A DNA stretch of 64,000 bases from Paroceanicella profunda (GCF_005887635.2 NZ_CP040818.1:2324501-2388500); one strand, 5' to 3'. Shown: positions 49,154 to 59,413, counted from the stretch's first letter. The notes: generated from the sequence alone by a model not told the origin. Program-made: numbers and translations.

Positions 49154-49273
49154 CGTTCTGTGCTATCGTTAGGTTGCTCGCGACTGCGGCGCTGATTCCG
49201 CACTGCACTGCGCGATGCCGAGTGTGACGCCGGAACTGCTGCCCCTCGCCCTGCTGGTGAAAGGATCGTTGCG

Positions 49274-50965
49274 ATGACCGAAGCTGCCCACGCCCTGCCT
49301 GACAGCCCGCTTCTGCCCGACCTGCTGAGCCTCTGCGCGCAGGCGGCGCCCGCGGCCGGCGCCCTGCGCGACGCCGCCCGGGAGGTGTTGCGCGGCCGGG
49401 TGGCCAGCGGGGCGCGGGTGTCCGGCAAGGCGCTGGAGGCGGACCAGTTCGCCGCCCATGCCCTGGCCTGGCTCTCTACCTATGCCGAGGCGCTCACCCA
49501 GATGCTGGCCTGGGCGCGGGCGCTGGAGGCGGAGGGGCGCCTGGGCGAGATGGAGCGCCTGATCCTGCAGATCGGCTTCGGGGAATATCTCGCGCAGATG
49601 CAGGGCGGTATCCCGATGAGCCAGGGGGAGATCGCCCGCCCGCAGGACATCGGGCTGGACGGCACGCAGGTCGACCGGTTCGCCACCCCGGCGGTGCTGG
49701 CCCTCGCGCGCACGGGGAACACGGACGCCGCCCGTTCCCGCCTCGTCGCGCTGATGATCGAGCAGGAGGGCGCGGCCACCTTCGGCGCCACCGGGCTCGA
49801 CGAGGAATTCGAGATGGTGCGCGACCAGTTCCGCCGCTTCGCGAATGACCGGGTGGTGCCCTTCGCGCATGAATGGCACCTGAAGGACGAGCTGATCCCC
49901 ATGTCCATCCTGGAGGAAATGGGGGAACTGGGTGTGTTCGGCCTCACCATCCCGGAGGAATACGGCGGCTTCGGCATGGGCAAGACGGCGATGTGCGTGG
50001 TGTCCGAGGAGCTGTCGCGCGGCTATATCGGCGTGGGCAGCCTCGGCACACGCTCCGAGATCGCGGCGGAGCTGATCCTGTGCGGCGGTACCGAGGAGCA
50101 GAAGCGTGCATGGCTGCCGAAGATCGCCTCCGCCGAGATCCTGCCCACGGCCGTCTTCACCGAGCCCAACACCGGCTCCGACCTCGGGAGCCTGCGCACC
50201 CGCGCCGTGCGCGAGGGCGAGGACTACGTGGTGACCGGCAACAAGACCTGGATCACCCATGCCGCGCGCGCCGACGTGATGACCCTGCTGGTGCGCACCG
50301 ACCCCGCCACCGACAATTATTCCGGTCTGTCGATGATGCTGGCGCCCAAGCCGCGCGGCACGGAAGGGGAGCCGTTCCCCGCCGAGGGCATGAGCGGCGG
50401 CGAGATCGAGGTGCTCGGCTATCGCGGCATGAAGGAATACGAGCTGGGCTTCGACGGGTTCCGCGTGCCGGCGGCGAACCTGCTCGGCGGGGTGGAGGGG
50501 CAGGGCTTCAAGCAGCTCATGCAGACCTTCGAGAGCGCGCGCATCCAGACCGCGGCGCGGGCCATCGGCGTGGCCCAGTCGGCGATGGAGATCGCCATGC
50601 GCTACGCACGCGAGCGCAAGCAGTTCGGCCGCAGCCTGATCAATTTCCCCCGGGTCTATTCCAAGCTCGCCATGATGGCGGTTGAGATCATGATCGCCCG
50701 CCAGCTCACCTATTTCTCCGCCCGGGAGAAGGACGAGGACCGGCGCTGCGACCTCGAAGCCGGCATGGCCAAGCTGCTCGGCGCGCGCATCGCCTGGGCC
50801 TGCGCCGACAACGGCTTGCAGATCCATGGCGGCAACGGCTTCGCGCTGGAATACCCGATCTCCCGCGTGCTGTGCGACGCGCGCATCCTCAACATCTTCG
50901 AGGGCGCGGCCGAGATCCAGGCCCAGGTCATCGCCCGCCGCGTGCTGGAGCAGGGCGCCAACTAG
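49274..50965 (+). CDS. mcd: (2S)-Methylsuccinyl-CoA dehydrogenase
   Basis: 563 residues. An acyl-CoA dehydrogenase with an extra N-terminal domain of about 160 residues, the length and layout of Mcd from Rhodobacter. FTEPNTGSDLGSLRT, the flavin-contact WITHAARAD, QTFESARIQTAARAIG and the C-terminal IFEGAAEIQAQVIARRVL are present. It oxidises methylsuccinyl-CoA to mesaconyl-CoA in the ethylmalonyl-CoA pathway, with ETF (57.7-59.4 kb) as likely acceptor. The partner lyase mcl1 is at 18.3 kb. Confidence 0.9.
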   Translation: MTEAAHALPDSPLLPDLLSLCAQAAPAAGALRDAAREVLRGRVASGARVSGKALEADQFAAHALAWLSTYAEALTQMLAWARALEAEGRLGEMERLILQIGFGEYLAQMQGGIPMSQGEIARPQDIGLDGTQVDRFATPAVLALARTGNTDAARSRLVALMIEQEGAATFGATGLDEEFEMVRDQFRRFANDRVVPFAHEWHLKDELIPMSILEEMGELGVFGLTIPEEYGGFGMGKTAMCVVSEELSRGYIGVGSLGTRSEIAAELILCGGTEEQKRAWLPKIASAEILPTAVFTEPNTGSDLGSLRTRAVREGEDYVVTGNKTWITHAARADVMTLLVRTDPATDNYSGLSMMLAPKPRGTEGEPFPAEGMSGGEIEVLGYRGMKEYELGFDGFRVPAANLLGGVEGQGFKQLMQTFESARIQTAARAIGVAQSAMEIAMRYARERKQFGRSLINFPRVYSKLAMMAVEIMIARQLTYFSAREKDEDRRCDLEAGMAKLLGARIAWACADNGLQIHGGNGFALEYPISRVLCDARILNIFEGAAEIQAQVIARRVLEQGAN

Positions 50966-51289
50966 GCCCGCGCCGGGGAGGGCGTTCTGCGCTGAGGCGG
51001 TCTTGCGAGGACGTGCCGGCTGCGCCCGCGGCCTCGGCAATGCCCGGCGGATGCAGGGCGGCTTCGATCCTGCGTCCGGCCTGTCCGGGCGTCTGTCGCG
51101 CAGCGGAAGCGAAACCCCGCCGCTGAATCTCCGTTCCCTGAGGCATGCCCGGCTTCCGCCTTTTCCCGGCGGGCGGTCGCGGCCCGATTGCAGCCCCGAC
51201 ACAAACCACGCCCGGCAACGCGGCCGATGGCCGGCGCCCCCCTGCTCCGGGCCCGGGGCTGCCTGCCGTGGCGCAGGCCCTCCCCTTCA

Positions 51290-51760
51290 CCGCGCCGCCG
51301 GTTCGGGGCGGCAAACCTCGCGCCACGGGCCGACACGCTCCGATGTGCCGGGAAAGGCGGGTGCAGCCGGCCGGAGCTTGCCCCTTAGGGCGGCGGCCCG
51401 GCGCCGCCGCACGTGCCGCCGGTTCGGGGCTGCGGGCCCTGCGCGGCGGGCGGACACGCTCCGATGGGCCGGGACGAGCTGGTGCGCAAGGCCGGGACTT
51501 GCTTTCGGGATGTGATCCGACGCTGGCTTGCGCACTGCCGGCTCGAGGTTGCGGACCCTGCGCGACGGGCCGACACGCTCCGATGGACTGGGAGGGGCGG
51601 GTGCAACCGGCCGCAGCTTGCGCCAGGGCCGCAGCCCGGCGCCGGCCCGCGCGCCGCCGGTTCGGGGCTGCGGACCTTGCGCGGCGGGCGGACACGCTCC
51701 GATGGTCGGGCAGGGGCAGGCACAACCGGCCGGGGCTTGCCGCCGGGGCCGGGGCGGGGT
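51290..51760. repeat. Four tandem copies of an about 120-bp unit
   Basis: GACACGCTCCGATG recurs at 51332, 51453, 51572 and 51691 (spacing 121, 119, 119). Each is preceded by GCCGGTTCGGGGCTGCGG and followed by GCCGG-AGCTTGC blocks. This is the longest unit in the window. It fills much of the gap between mcd and the META lipoprotein (50966-51790), which has no supported gene. Confidence 0.88.
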
Positions 51761-51790
51761 AGCCATGTGTCCTCTGAAGGGAGAAACCAC

Positions 51791-52216
51791 ATGCTTCGAA
51801 GCCTCGGCCTTGCCGGACTTGTCCTGTTCCTCGCCGCCTGCGACCCGCAGACCGGTACGTCCATCGGTGGCATCGGTTCCTCCGCGCCCACGATCGTCTC
51901 CGCCATCGGCGATACGCCCTGGCACCTCGTGCGCGTGGGCGACGAGGATGTCTCGGGCGAAAACGTGGTGCTGAAGATGGCCGGCGGCTTCATCTCCGGC
52001 CAGGGCCCCTGCAACGTGCTGAACGCGAACTACCTCGGCGAAGCCCCGGAGTTCCGGGTGGAAACCCTCGTCTCCACCAAGATGATGTGTGACAGGCTCG
52101 GCCTGGAACAGCGCCTCATCGACGGGCTGATGAACGCGCGCAACGCGAAAGTGGCGAACCGCCGGCTCACCATCACCGGGCAGGACGCGCCGACGCTGGT
52201 GTTCGAGCCGGCCTGA
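51791..52216 (+). CDS. META-domain lipoprotein
   Basis: 141 residues. A lipoprotein signal peptide ends in LAAC (C17). The rest is a META/HslJ-like domain: TPWHLVRVGDEDV, GGFISGQGPCNVLNANY and LVSTKMMCDRLGLEQRLIDGL. It is probably anchored in the envelope; the family role is unclear. The start at 51791 follows GAAGGGAGAAA. The last repeat unit ends about 30 bp upstream. Confidence 0.85.
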   Translation: MLRSLGLAGLVLFLAACDPQTGTSIGGIGSSAPTIVSAIGDTPWHLVRVGDEDVSGENVVLKMAGGFISGQGPCNVLNANYLGEAPEFRVETLVSTKMMCDRLGLEQRLIDGLMNARNAKVANRRLTITGQDAPTLVFEPA

Positions 52217-52359
52217 CCCCCCGCGCACCGCCGGTGCGGCGGTCCCGCCGGCCGGTGCACGCTCACGGGTGCTGCGCAAGCGCGCGGCGTACCGGCATGC
52301 CCCTCGCTCAACCCCTGCCTTCCGAAGCTAGGGGCGTGCGGGCGGGGAGGGTTCCGCTG

Positions 52360-53118
52360 TCAGGCCTGTCCGGGAGCGGCCGCGCGGGTGAGCCGGGCGG
52401 CCAGCCGCGCGCGGGCGTCGGGAACGCCGGGCCGGTCCAGCGCCGGGCGCAGCCAGGTGTCCAGGAAATGCCCCGACAGGGCGAGCGACCGTGCGATGTC
52501 CTGCGGCAGCGCTTTCGCATCCTCCAGCAGAAAGCCCGGCAGGGGCAGCAGTTTCGCCACCCAGGGCTCTCCCCGCGCTGCCGCGTCCTCTACGGCGCTT
52601 CGGGTGACGGCCCGGCCCGAGCGGGGCGAGACGTAGGCCAGGCCCTGCGTTGCCCCGGTGAGCGCGCAGGCCGTGAGGTCGAGCCCGAAGCCGAGTTCGG
52701 CAAGCAGCTCCAGCTCCCACACCGCGTAGCGCACCGGCCAGTCGTCACCGGCGAGGGCGTCGAACAGGTCCAGGCTGCGGGCGTAGAGCTCGGGGTGCGC
52801 CTCGCGCTCCGGCAGGGCCCAGCTCAGCAGCGCGGCGGTGGCGGTGAGGCCGGCGAGCGCATCGGCATTCTGCAACAGGTCGGCTGCGCGGGCGCGCACC
52901 GGCTCCACCCGGTAGGTGCCCAGTGCGTCCTCCACCCGGGCGCGCCAGGTGACGGAGAGCTGGGCGCCGGTCTGCAGCACCGGCGCCATGCGCCGCCCGC
53001 CGCCGCCGGGCACCAGCCCGGCGTGCCGGCCGTGCCCGGCCGTGAACACCTCAATGATCGCGGCGCTCTCCCCATGCCGGCGCATGGCGATGAGCACGCC
53101 TTCGTCCTGCCATTCCAT
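52360..53118 (-). CDS. recO: DNA repair protein RecO
   Basis: 252 residues. The N-terminal OB fold (MEWQDEGVLIAMRRHGESAAIIEVFTAGHG cut short: MEWQDEGVLIAMRRHGE) is followed by HAGLVPGG and a helical C-terminal domain with LLAELGFGLDLTACALTG, whose Cys belongs to the RecO zinc site region. It loads RecA with RecR in gap repair. In relatives recO directly follows the DUF1491 gene; here it is about 14 kb from it and reversed. Confidence 0.92.
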   Translation of the reverse strand: MEWQDEGVLIAMRRHGESAAIIEVFTAGHGRHAGLVPGGGGRRMAPVLQTGAQLSVTWRARVEDALGTYRVEPVRARAADLLQNADALAGLTATAALLSWALPEREAHPELYARSLDLFDALAGDDWPVRYAVWELELLAELGFGLDLTACALTGATQGLAYVSPRSGRAVTRSAVEDAAARGEPWVAKLLPLPGFLLEDAKALPQDIARSLALSGHFLDTWLRPALDRPGVPDARARLAARLTRAAAPGQA

Positions 53119-53351
53119 GCCAGAGGCTTAGGCCGCCTTGGCCCCCCGCGCAAGCACCGCGCAGGCGCGCGGACGGAGGTGCCGGTGCAGCCTCACTGCC
53201 GGGCACGCACGGACTGCCACGCGCTGGCCGGGGCTGGTGAGCGCATCGTTCGCAACCCGGCGCCGGTGCGTCCCGGTTGCCGGAGGCGCGGAGCCGCCAG
53301 CAGACCGGGCCGGCATGGGCGAGCGGCGCAGTCGCGGAGAGAATGGGCCCG

Positions 53352-53605
53352 GATGTGAGGCGGAAAACAGAGCAAGGCCGCGGGGAGGAGGGGCGCGGAT
53401 GTGAGGCGGGAGGCAGGAAGCAAGGTGCGCCGCGGTGAGGGCGGGCGCGGATATGGACCGGGAGGCGGGAAGCGGGGCGGCGCCACGGAGAGGACGGGCG
53501 GTGCTGTGAGGCGGGAGGCCGGAAATGTGGCTGCGCCGCGGTGAGGGCGCGCACGGATGTGGAGCGGTTGGGCTGGAGGCGGGGCGGCGTCGCGGGCAGG
53601 CGGTT
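53352..53605. repeat. Degenerate array of about 50-bp units (5 copies)
   Basis: GGATGTGAGGCGGGAGGCAG or a variant recurs at about 53352, 53398, 53450, 53501 and 53556, each followed by a GCGCCGCGGTGAGGGCG-like half. It fills part of the recO-cytochrome gap (53119-53680), where I see no gene. Confidence 0.75.
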
Positions 53606-53637
53606 GCAGGCAGGGACCCGTGGTCAGAGAGCCGCGG

Positions 53638-53672
53638 GAAGGCGCCCTTCGGAAAGAGGGCGCCTTTCAGGG
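53638..53672 (-). terminator. Hairpin beyond the cytochrome b561 gene
   Basis: AAGGCGCCC / GGGCGCCTT arms with a 10-nt loop lie 10 nt past the stop of the minus-strand cytochrome gene. T-runs are short on both strands. Confidence 0.5.
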
Positions 53673-53680
53673 CGTCCGGC

Positions 53681-54253
53681 TCACTGGCCGCGGAGCATCC
53701 GGCGCAGCACCGTGTCGCGGGAGATGAAATGGTGCTTCAGTGCGCCGAGCACGTGGAGGGCGAGCACCACCAGCAGCAGGTACCACGTGGTCTCGTGCAC
53801 CTCCTTCAGAAAGCCCTCGATGGCCCGGTCGCCGGGCTGGAACGGATCGGGGAAACTGAACAGGCCGAACACCTTGTTCGGCACGCCCATGTCTTGCAGC
53901 GGCGAGGCGGACACCATCAGCCAGCCGGAGAGCGGGATCGCCGCCATCAGCGCGTAGAGCGCCCAGTGCGCGCCATGTGCCGCGAGGCGCTCCCACAGCG
54001 GCATGCCGGCGGGCAGCTCCGGCGTGACCCGGTTCAGCCAGCGCCACAGGATGCGCACCAGCAGCAGGACGAACACCACGAAGCCCCAGCTCTTGTGCAA
54101 CTGGTACCAGGGGTAGGAATCCATGCTGCCCGAGGGGAAGGCGTTGGTCATGTAGAGCCCGAGCCCGGACATGAACACGATCAGGGCGGCGATGCACCAG
54201 TGCAGGAGCCGCGCGGGCCATCCCCATCCGGTGCGTGTGTTCATCAGGCTCAT
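53681..54253 (-). CDS. Cytochrome b561 family protein
   Basis: 190 residues with four hydrophobic helices (about 13-33, 52-72, 93-115, 147-170). Helix His residues suit haem ligation: ARLLHWCIA, YQLHKSWGF and VVLALHVLGALKHHF. It is probably a di-haem quinol-linked membrane cytochrome. It begins 12 nt after the YceI gene, as often seen for YceI/cytochrome b561 pairs. Confidence 0.88.
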   Translation of the reverse strand: MSLMNTRTGWGWPARLLHWCIAALIVFMSGLGLYMTNAFPSGSMDSYPWYQLHKSWGFVVFVLLLVRILWRWLNRVTPELPAGMPLWERLAAHGAHWALYALMAAIPLSGWLMVSASPLQDMGVPNKVFGLFSFPDPFQPGDRAIEGFLKEVHETTWYLLLVVLALHVLGALKHHFISRDTVLRRMLRGQ

Positions 54254-54265
54254 GGCGGGTGTCCT

Positions 54266-54862
54266 TCAGTCGACGGGTGAGATTTCGAGATCGATGCGCA
54301 CGGGGATCACCGCCGAAACCGCGGGTGCGGCGAAGTCGAAGCCGAAGGCGGTGCGGTCCACGTCGCCGGTGGCGGAGAAGCCGTAGACCTCCTTGCCGCC
54401 CGAGATCGGGGTGATGCCATGCGCGTTCAGCCGCACCCGCAGGGTGATCGGCCGGGTCACGTCGCGCAGGGTGAGGTCGCCGGTCATCTCCGCGGTCTCC
54501 GCGCTGGTCAGCACGACGCTGGTGGAGACGAAGGTGATCGACGGGAAGGCGGTGACGTCCAGCATCTCCGGGAAGTCCATCGTGTTGCGGTCACGCTCCT
54601 CCGAGCCGGTGTAGAGGCTGGCGGCGTCGACCACCACGCGCACCCGGGTGGCCTCGATGTCCTGCGGGTCGAAGTCGATCTGCGCGGCGAAGGAGCGGAA
54701 CCGGCCGTGGAAGGCCGAGAAGCCGAGATGGCTTGCCTCGAAGGTGATGGCCGAATGGTCCGGGTCGATCCGGTAGGGCGCGGCGGCGGCCAGGGCCGGA
54801 CCGCAGGCGGCAAGGATCAGACCCAGGGCGGCCCGGGCAAGGCGGGTGCAACGCGGATGCAT
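54266..54862 (-). CDS. YceI-family periplasmic protein
   Basis: 198 residues with a signal peptide (about 1-26, ending ALAAA). The lipocalin-like YceI domain has YRIDPDHSAITFEASHLGFS, FHGRFRSF, LTLRDVTRPITL and GFSATGDVDRTAFGF. Family members bind isoprenoids such as ubiquinone. It is upstream of and co-oriented with the cytochrome b561 gene. Confidence 0.9.
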   Translation of the reverse strand: MHPRCTRLARAALGLILAACGPALAAAAPYRIDPDHSAITFEASHLGFSAFHGRFRSFAAQIDFDPQDIEATRVRVVVDAASLYTGSEERDRNTMDFPEMLDVTAFPSITFVSTSVVLTSAETAEMTGDLTLRDVTRPITLRVRLNAHGITPISGGKEVYGFSATGDVDRTAFGFDFAAPAVSAVIPVRIDLEISPVD

Positions 54863-54960
54863 GCATGTCTCCAGTGGCTACCCGACCACAGATGCCGCAT
54901 TTCGGGAGCCGGGACAATCCGATCCACGTTCAACTTACTGTTTCTGTAAAATCCTGGTGA

Positions 54961-55836
54961 TCAACGGGTCGGAACCGGGGTTTCCCCGCGGTAATCGTAG
55001 AAGCCGCGCTTGGTCTTGCGGCCCAGCCAGCCGGCCTCGACATATTTCACCAGCAGCGGGCAGGGACGGTACTTGGTGTCCGCCAGCCCCTCGTGCAGCA
55101 CGTTCATGATGGCGAGGCAGGTGTCCAGTCCGATGAAATCGGCCAGCTCCAGCGGCCCCATCGGGTGGTTGGCGCCCAGCTTCAGCGAGGTGTCGATGCT
55201 GCGCACCGTGCCCACGCCCTCGTAGAGCGTGTAGATCGCCTCGTTGATCATCGGGATCAGGATGCGGTTCACGATGAAGGCGGGGAAATCCTCGGCGGAG
55301 GCGGAGGTCTTGCCCAGCTTCTCCACCACGTTGATGAGCGAGGTGTAGGTGGGCTCGTCCGTCGCGATGCCGCGGATCAGCTCGACGAGCTGCATCAGCG
55401 GCACGGGGTTCATGAAATGCACCCCCATGAACCGCTCCGGCCGGTCGGTAACCGCGGCCAGCCGGGTGATGGAGATCGAGGAGGTGTTGGAGGCCAGGAT
55501 GGTGTGCTCGGAGAGATGCGGCACCAGCCCGCGGAAGATGTCGCATTTCAGCGCTTCGTTCTCGGTCGCGGCCTCGATGATCAGGTCGGAGCGGCCCAGC
55601 TCGGCCAGGTCCATGGTCTTGGAGATGCGCTTCATCGCGGCGGCATGGTCGGCTTCCGTCACCTTGCCGCGCGCCACCTGGCGCTCGATGTTGGCGTCGA
55701 TGCGCTCGATGGCGGTGTCCAGCGCCTTGTCCGAGATATCGTTGAGGAGCACGTCGTAGCCGGAGAGGGCGAAGACATGCGCGATGCCGTTCCCCATCTG
55801 CCCCGCACCGATCACGCCTACCTTGCCGATGTCCAT
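54961..55836 (-). CDS. hbdA: 3-Hydroxybutyryl-CoA dehydrogenase
   Basis: 291 residues. Rossmann motif GVIGAGQMGNGIA (about 8-20), catalytic region SNTSSISITRLA and MGVHFMNPVPLMQLVE, and C-terminal GPLELADFIGLDTCL. It interconverts acetoacetyl-CoA and (S)-3-hydroxybutyryl-CoA using NAD(P). The start at 55836 follows TCAGGAGAG. It is divergent from the NYN/OST-HTH gene and fits the PHA and acetate genes elsewhere in the window. Confidence 0.93.
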   Translation of the reverse strand: MDIGKVGVIGAGQMGNGIAHVFALSGYDVLLNDISDKALDTAIERIDANIERQVARGKVTEADHAAAMKRISKTMDLAELGRSDLIIEAATENEALKCDIFRGLVPHLSEHTILASNTSSISITRLAAVTDRPERFMGVHFMNPVPLMQLVELIRGIATDEPTYTSLINVVEKLGKTSASAEDFPAFIVNRILIPMINEAIYTLYEGVGTVRSIDTSLKLGANHPMGPLELADFIGLDTCLAIMNVLHEGLADTKYRPCPLLVKYVEAGWLGRKTKRGFYDYRGETPVPTR

Positions 55837-56019
55837 CGTCGCTCTCCTGACCCTTGATATTCGCGCGGAACCATATGCTGCCGCTCTCGGCGGGTGCAAC
55901 CGGTTTGTCGCGCCTGCGTTACCTCAAGGTGCACTGCAACACGGCGGGCGGCTGCCGGGCACCGCCTTGCGTCGCGGCCGCGCCGGACGCATGATGCCCG
56001 CCCCTTACCGGAGAGAGAC

Positions 56020-56829
56020 ATGGCAGCCGACAATCCCCGACTCGCGGTCCTGATCGACGCCGACAACACGCCGGCGGCGATCGTGGACGGGCTGTTCGAC
56101 GAGATCGCCCGGCTCGGCGAAGCCAGCGTGCGCCGCATCTACGGCGACTTCGCCGGCCCGCACCTGAAGAAGTGGCAAGCCCCGCTGATGGGCCATGCGA
56201 TCAACCCCACCCAGCAATTCGCCTATACCAAGGGCAAGAACGCCTCCGACATCACCCTGGTGATCGAGGCAATGGACCTGATGCATGACGGGCGGGTGGA
56301 CGGGTTCTGCCTCGTCTCCTCGGACAGCGATTTCACCCGGCTCGCCAGCCGGATCCGCGAGCAGGGCATGACGGTCTACGGTTTCGGCGCGCAGCGCACG
56401 CCGGAGGCCTTCGTGAAGGCCTGCACCCGGTTCATCTACATCGAGAACCTGGTGGAGCCGGTGGAGGAGGAGAGCGCTGCCCCCGCGCCGGCCACCGCCA
56501 CCACAGCCTCTGCCCCGGCCGCCACGAAGCCGGCGCCATCGCGTCGCCGCAAGACCGCCGCCGTCGACGAGGTGCCGCAGCCGATCCGGGTGACCCCGAG
56601 CAAGGCGGTGCCGCTGTTCCACAAGGCGATGAGCCAGATGGAGGACGAGGACGGCTGGTACGACCTCTCCGCCCTCGGCAACCAGCTCAACAAGCTCTAC
56701 CCGGATTTCGACCCGCGCACCTATGGCCACGCCAAGCTCTCTACCCTGGTGGGCAAGACCGGCGCCTTCGAGGACCGCAAGTCCGGACGCCACATCGAAG
56801 TGCGCCGCAAGCCGCAGAAACAGGGCTAG
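56020..56829 (+). CDS. NYN-domain protein with C-terminal OST-HTH/LOTUS domain
   Basis: 269 residues. The NYN nuclease-like domain (about 6-145) has LAVLIDADNTPAAIVDGL, KNASDITLVIEAMDLMHDG and LVSSDSDFTRLASRIREQG. An Ala/Pro/Thr linker (about 150-190) leads to an OST-HTH domain (about 192-265: YDLSALGNQLNKLYPDFDP, YGHAKLSTLV). This pairing suggests RNA binding plus cleavage. The start at 56020 follows GGAGAGAGAC. Confidence 0.9.
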   Translation: MAADNPRLAVLIDADNTPAAIVDGLFDEIARLGEASVRRIYGDFAGPHLKKWQAPLMGHAINPTQQFAYTKGKNASDITLVIEAMDLMHDGRVDGFCLVSSDSDFTRLASRIREQGMTVYGFGAQRTPEAFVKACTRFIYIENLVEPVEEESAAPAPATATTASAPAATKPAPSRRRKTAAVDEVPQPIRVTPSKAVPLFHKAMSQMEDEDGWYDLSALGNQLNKLYPDFDPRTYGHAKLSTLVGKTGAFEDRKSGRHIEVRRKPQKQG

Positions 56830-57259
56830 GGCCGGGCGCACCCGGGCGCCCCATTCTGGCGGGGGCCACGCGCACGGGCCCACAGGCCGCGCGCTTCAGG
56901 CCCGCGTGCAGCAGCGGGCCCTGCAGGGCGCGGGCTCCCGGCCGGGCGAGGGGCTCTTCGTCGCCTCCCCGGGGCACGGCGGCCGATGCGTGCGCCGGGG
57001 GCAAGGGCAACCCGCAGCGCTCCGGGACCGACCGGGCGAGGGCCTCCTCATCCCCTCCCGGGGCGGCAGGGGAGTTCGTCGGCCCTTGTCCCGCCGTGGG
57101 CGGGACGGAGGATCACCGGATGTCGGGTGCCATCTTGCGGGGCCCCAGGGGGGCAGGATGCCCCGTGCGGCGGGGCAGGTGCGCCTGTGGGGCGTGGTCA
57201 GGCGCCCGGTCGCGCTCACCCGCCGGCATGCTCCGGGCGCCTCAGGGCGGTGCCGTGGC

Positions 57260-57600
57260 CGGCGGCCGGGCTGGGGCGGGAAGCGGGCCCGGACATGCGT
57301 GGTTGGGCCGAACACGTGAGACGCCCGGACGTACGATGCGCCCGGATCCGGGACTTGTCGTGCGAAGCGCCCGGGCACTTCGCGGGCTGGAGCGGTCACG
57401 GACAGGGCAGTTGGTGGGCCGGACTTGCGGCGGGCCTGGACTGCGATGGGCCGGGGCAATCGTCAGGCCGGACCAGCGGCGGGCCGGGGCTGCGCCGGGC
57501 AGGGCCGTCGGCGGGCCGGGATTGCGGCGGGCCGGACTTGCGTCCGGCAGGGCGTACGGTGGACCCGAACCGCGATGGGCCGGGACGGGCATGGGCGCCT
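57260..57600. repeat. Degenerate about 30-bp array (GGGCCGGACTTGCGGC type)
   Basis: GGGCCGGACTTGCGGCGGGC, GGGCCTGGACTGCGATGGGC, GGCCGGACCAGCGGCGGGC, GGGCCGGGGCTGCGCCGGGC and GGGCCGGGATTGCGGCGGGC follow one another between decayed copies. It lies in the 894-bp gap 56830-57723; I see no gene there. Confidence 0.7.
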
Positions 57601-57626
57601 GCGTTTTTGCGGGCCCGAAAACCTGA

Positions 57627-57653
57627 GGGGCCCGTGTCCATGACACGGGCCCC
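57627..57653 (-). terminator. Terminator of etfBA
   Basis: Perfect 12-bp stem GGGGCCCGTGTC / GACACGGGCCCC with a 3-nt loop, 70 nt after the etfA stop. On the minus strand it is followed by TCAGGTTTTC. Confidence 0.65.
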
Positions 57654-57723
57654 GAGGCAAGGCATTGCGCGGCACGCGCGCCGTTGTCTCCGGCGGAGGC
57701 CCGGGGGCCTCCGTCGGGAGGGC

Positions 57724-58653
57724 TCAGCCGAGGGCCTTTTCCAGCTCCGGGATGGCGGTGAACAGGTCGGCCACCAGCCCGTAGTCGGCGATCTGGAAGA
57801 TCGGGGCTTCCTCGTCCTTGTTGATCGCGACGATCACCTTGGAGTCCTTCATGCCGGCGAGATGCTGGATCGCGCCGGAGATGCCCACGGCGATGTAGAG
57901 CTCGGGGGCGACGACCTTGCCGGTCTGGCCCACCTGCCAGTCGTTCGGGGCGTAGCCGGAGTCGACCGCGGCGCGCGAGGCGCCGACGGCGGCGCCCAGC
58001 TTGTCGGCCACCTTCTCGATGATGGCGAAATTCTCCGCCGAGCCCATGCCGCGCCCGCCGGAGATCACGATCTTCGCCGAGGTGAGCTCGGGCCGGTCGG
58101 AGGCCTGCACCTTGTCCTCCACCCATTCCGACAGGCCGGGATCGGCGGCCGCCGCGGCGGCCTCGACAGGGGCGGAGCCGCCGGCAGCCGCGGCCTCGAA
58201 GGTCGCGGTGCGGATGGTCATCACCTTGGTCGCGTCGGCGCTCTTGACCGTCTGGATGGCGTTGCCGGCGTAGATCGGGCGCTCGAACGTGTCGGCGTCC
58301 ACGACGGCGGTGACATCGGTGATCACCATCACGTCGAGCAGGGCGGCAATGCGCGGCGCCACGTTCTTGCCCGCCACGGTGGAGGGCAGCACGACATGGC
58401 TGAACCCGCCGGCCAGCGAGACGACGAGATCCGCCAGCGGCTCGGCCAGCCCGTGGCCATAGAGCGCGTCATCGGCGCAGAGCACCTTCGTGACGCCGGT
58501 CAGGGTCGCGGCTTCGGCGGCGGCATCGGCACAGCCGGCCCCGGCGCAGAGCACGGTGACCTCGCCGAGCGCCTTCGCCGCGGTGAGCGCCTTCGCCGTC
58601 GGATCGAGCACCAGCGCGCCCCCGGAGACTTCCGCAATCAGCAGGACGGCCAT
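57724..58653 (-). CDS. etfA: Electron transfer flavoprotein subunit alpha
   Basis: 309 residues. C-terminal FAD domain with [49 protein letters not shown] and [11 protein letters not shown]-terminal [11 protein letters not shown]. With EtfB it carries electrons from acyl-CoA dehydrogenases, such as Mcd in this window, to ETF:quinone oxidoreductase. It begins 1 nt after the etfB stop. Confidence 0.97.
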   Translation of the reverse strand: MAVLLIAEVSGGALVLDPTAKALTAAKALGEVTVLCAGAGCADAAAEAATLTGVTKVLCADDALYGHGLAEPLADLVVSLAGGFSHVVLPSTVAGKNVAPRIAALLDVMVITDVTAVVDADTFERPIYAGNAIQTVKSADATKVMTIRTATFEAAAAGGSAPVEAAAAAADPGLSEWVEDKVQASDRPELTSAKIVISGGRGMGSAENFAIIEKVADKLGAAVGASRAAVDSGYAPNDWQVGQTGKVVAPELYIAVGISGAIQHLAGMKDSKVIVAINKDEEAPIFQIADYGLVADLFTAIPELEKALG

Positions 58654-58654
58654 G

Positions 58655-59413
58655 TCAGATCACCCCCGTGTCTTTGAGTTTCGCCACCAGCTCCTCGACC
58701 GAGGCCACCTTCACGCCGGCGGAGCGGCCCGCGGGCTCCTTCACCGAGACGACGGAGAGGCGCGGGGTCACGTCGACGCCGTACTCCTCCGGCGTCTTCT
58801 CCTCCAGCGGCTTCTTCTTCGCCTTCATGATGTTGGGCAGCGAGGCGTAGCGCGGCTCGTTCAGGCGCAGGTCGGCGGTCACGATCGCCGGCAGCTTCAC
58901 CTTCACGGTCTGCAGGCCGCCGTCGACCTCGCGGGTCACCGCGGCGCTCTCGCCCTCTATGTCGATCTTCGAGGCATAGGTGGCCTGGCTCCAGCCCAGC
59001 AGGGCGGAGAGCATCTGGCCGGTGGCGTTCATGTCGTTGTCGATGGCCTGCTTGCCGCAGATCACCAGCCCGGGGCCCTCGGCCTCGACGACCTTGGCGA
59101 GCAGCTTGGCGACGGCCAGCGGCTCGATGTCGTTCGCGGCGTCCTCGGAGGCCACGATCAGGATCGCGCGGTCCGCGCCCATCGCGAGGGCGGTGCGCAG
59201 GGTTTCCTGCGACTGCTTCACGCCGATGGAGACGGCGATCACCTCATCCGCCTTGCCGGCCTCCTTCAGACGGATCGCCTCTTCGACGGCGATTTCGTCG
59301 AACGGGTTCATCGACATCTTCACGTTGGCGAGATCGACACCGCTGCCATCCGCCTTCACGCGGACCTTCACGTTGTAGTCGATCACGCGTTTGACCGGCA
59401 CGAGGACCTTCAT
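58655..59413 (-). CDS. etfB: Electron transfer flavoprotein subunit beta
   Basis: 252 residues. [55 protein letters not shown] and [19 protein letters not shown] are diagnostic. It binds AMP and pairs with EtfA. The start at 59413 follows GTGGAGAA; an ATG six bases upstream is possible. First gene of etfBA. Confidence 0.97.
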   Translation of the reverse strand: MKVLVPVKRVIDYNVKVRVKADGSGVDLANVKMSMNPFDEIAVEEAIRLKEAGKADEVIAVSIGVKQSQETLRTALAMGADRAILIVASEDAANDIEPLAVAKLLAKVVEAEGPGLVICGKQAIDNDMNATGQMLSALLGWSQATYASKIDIEGESAAVTREVDGGLQTVKVKLPAIVTADLRLNEPRYASLPNIMKAKKKPLEEKTPEEYGVDVTPRLSVVSVKEPAGRSAGVKVASVEELVAKLKDTGVI

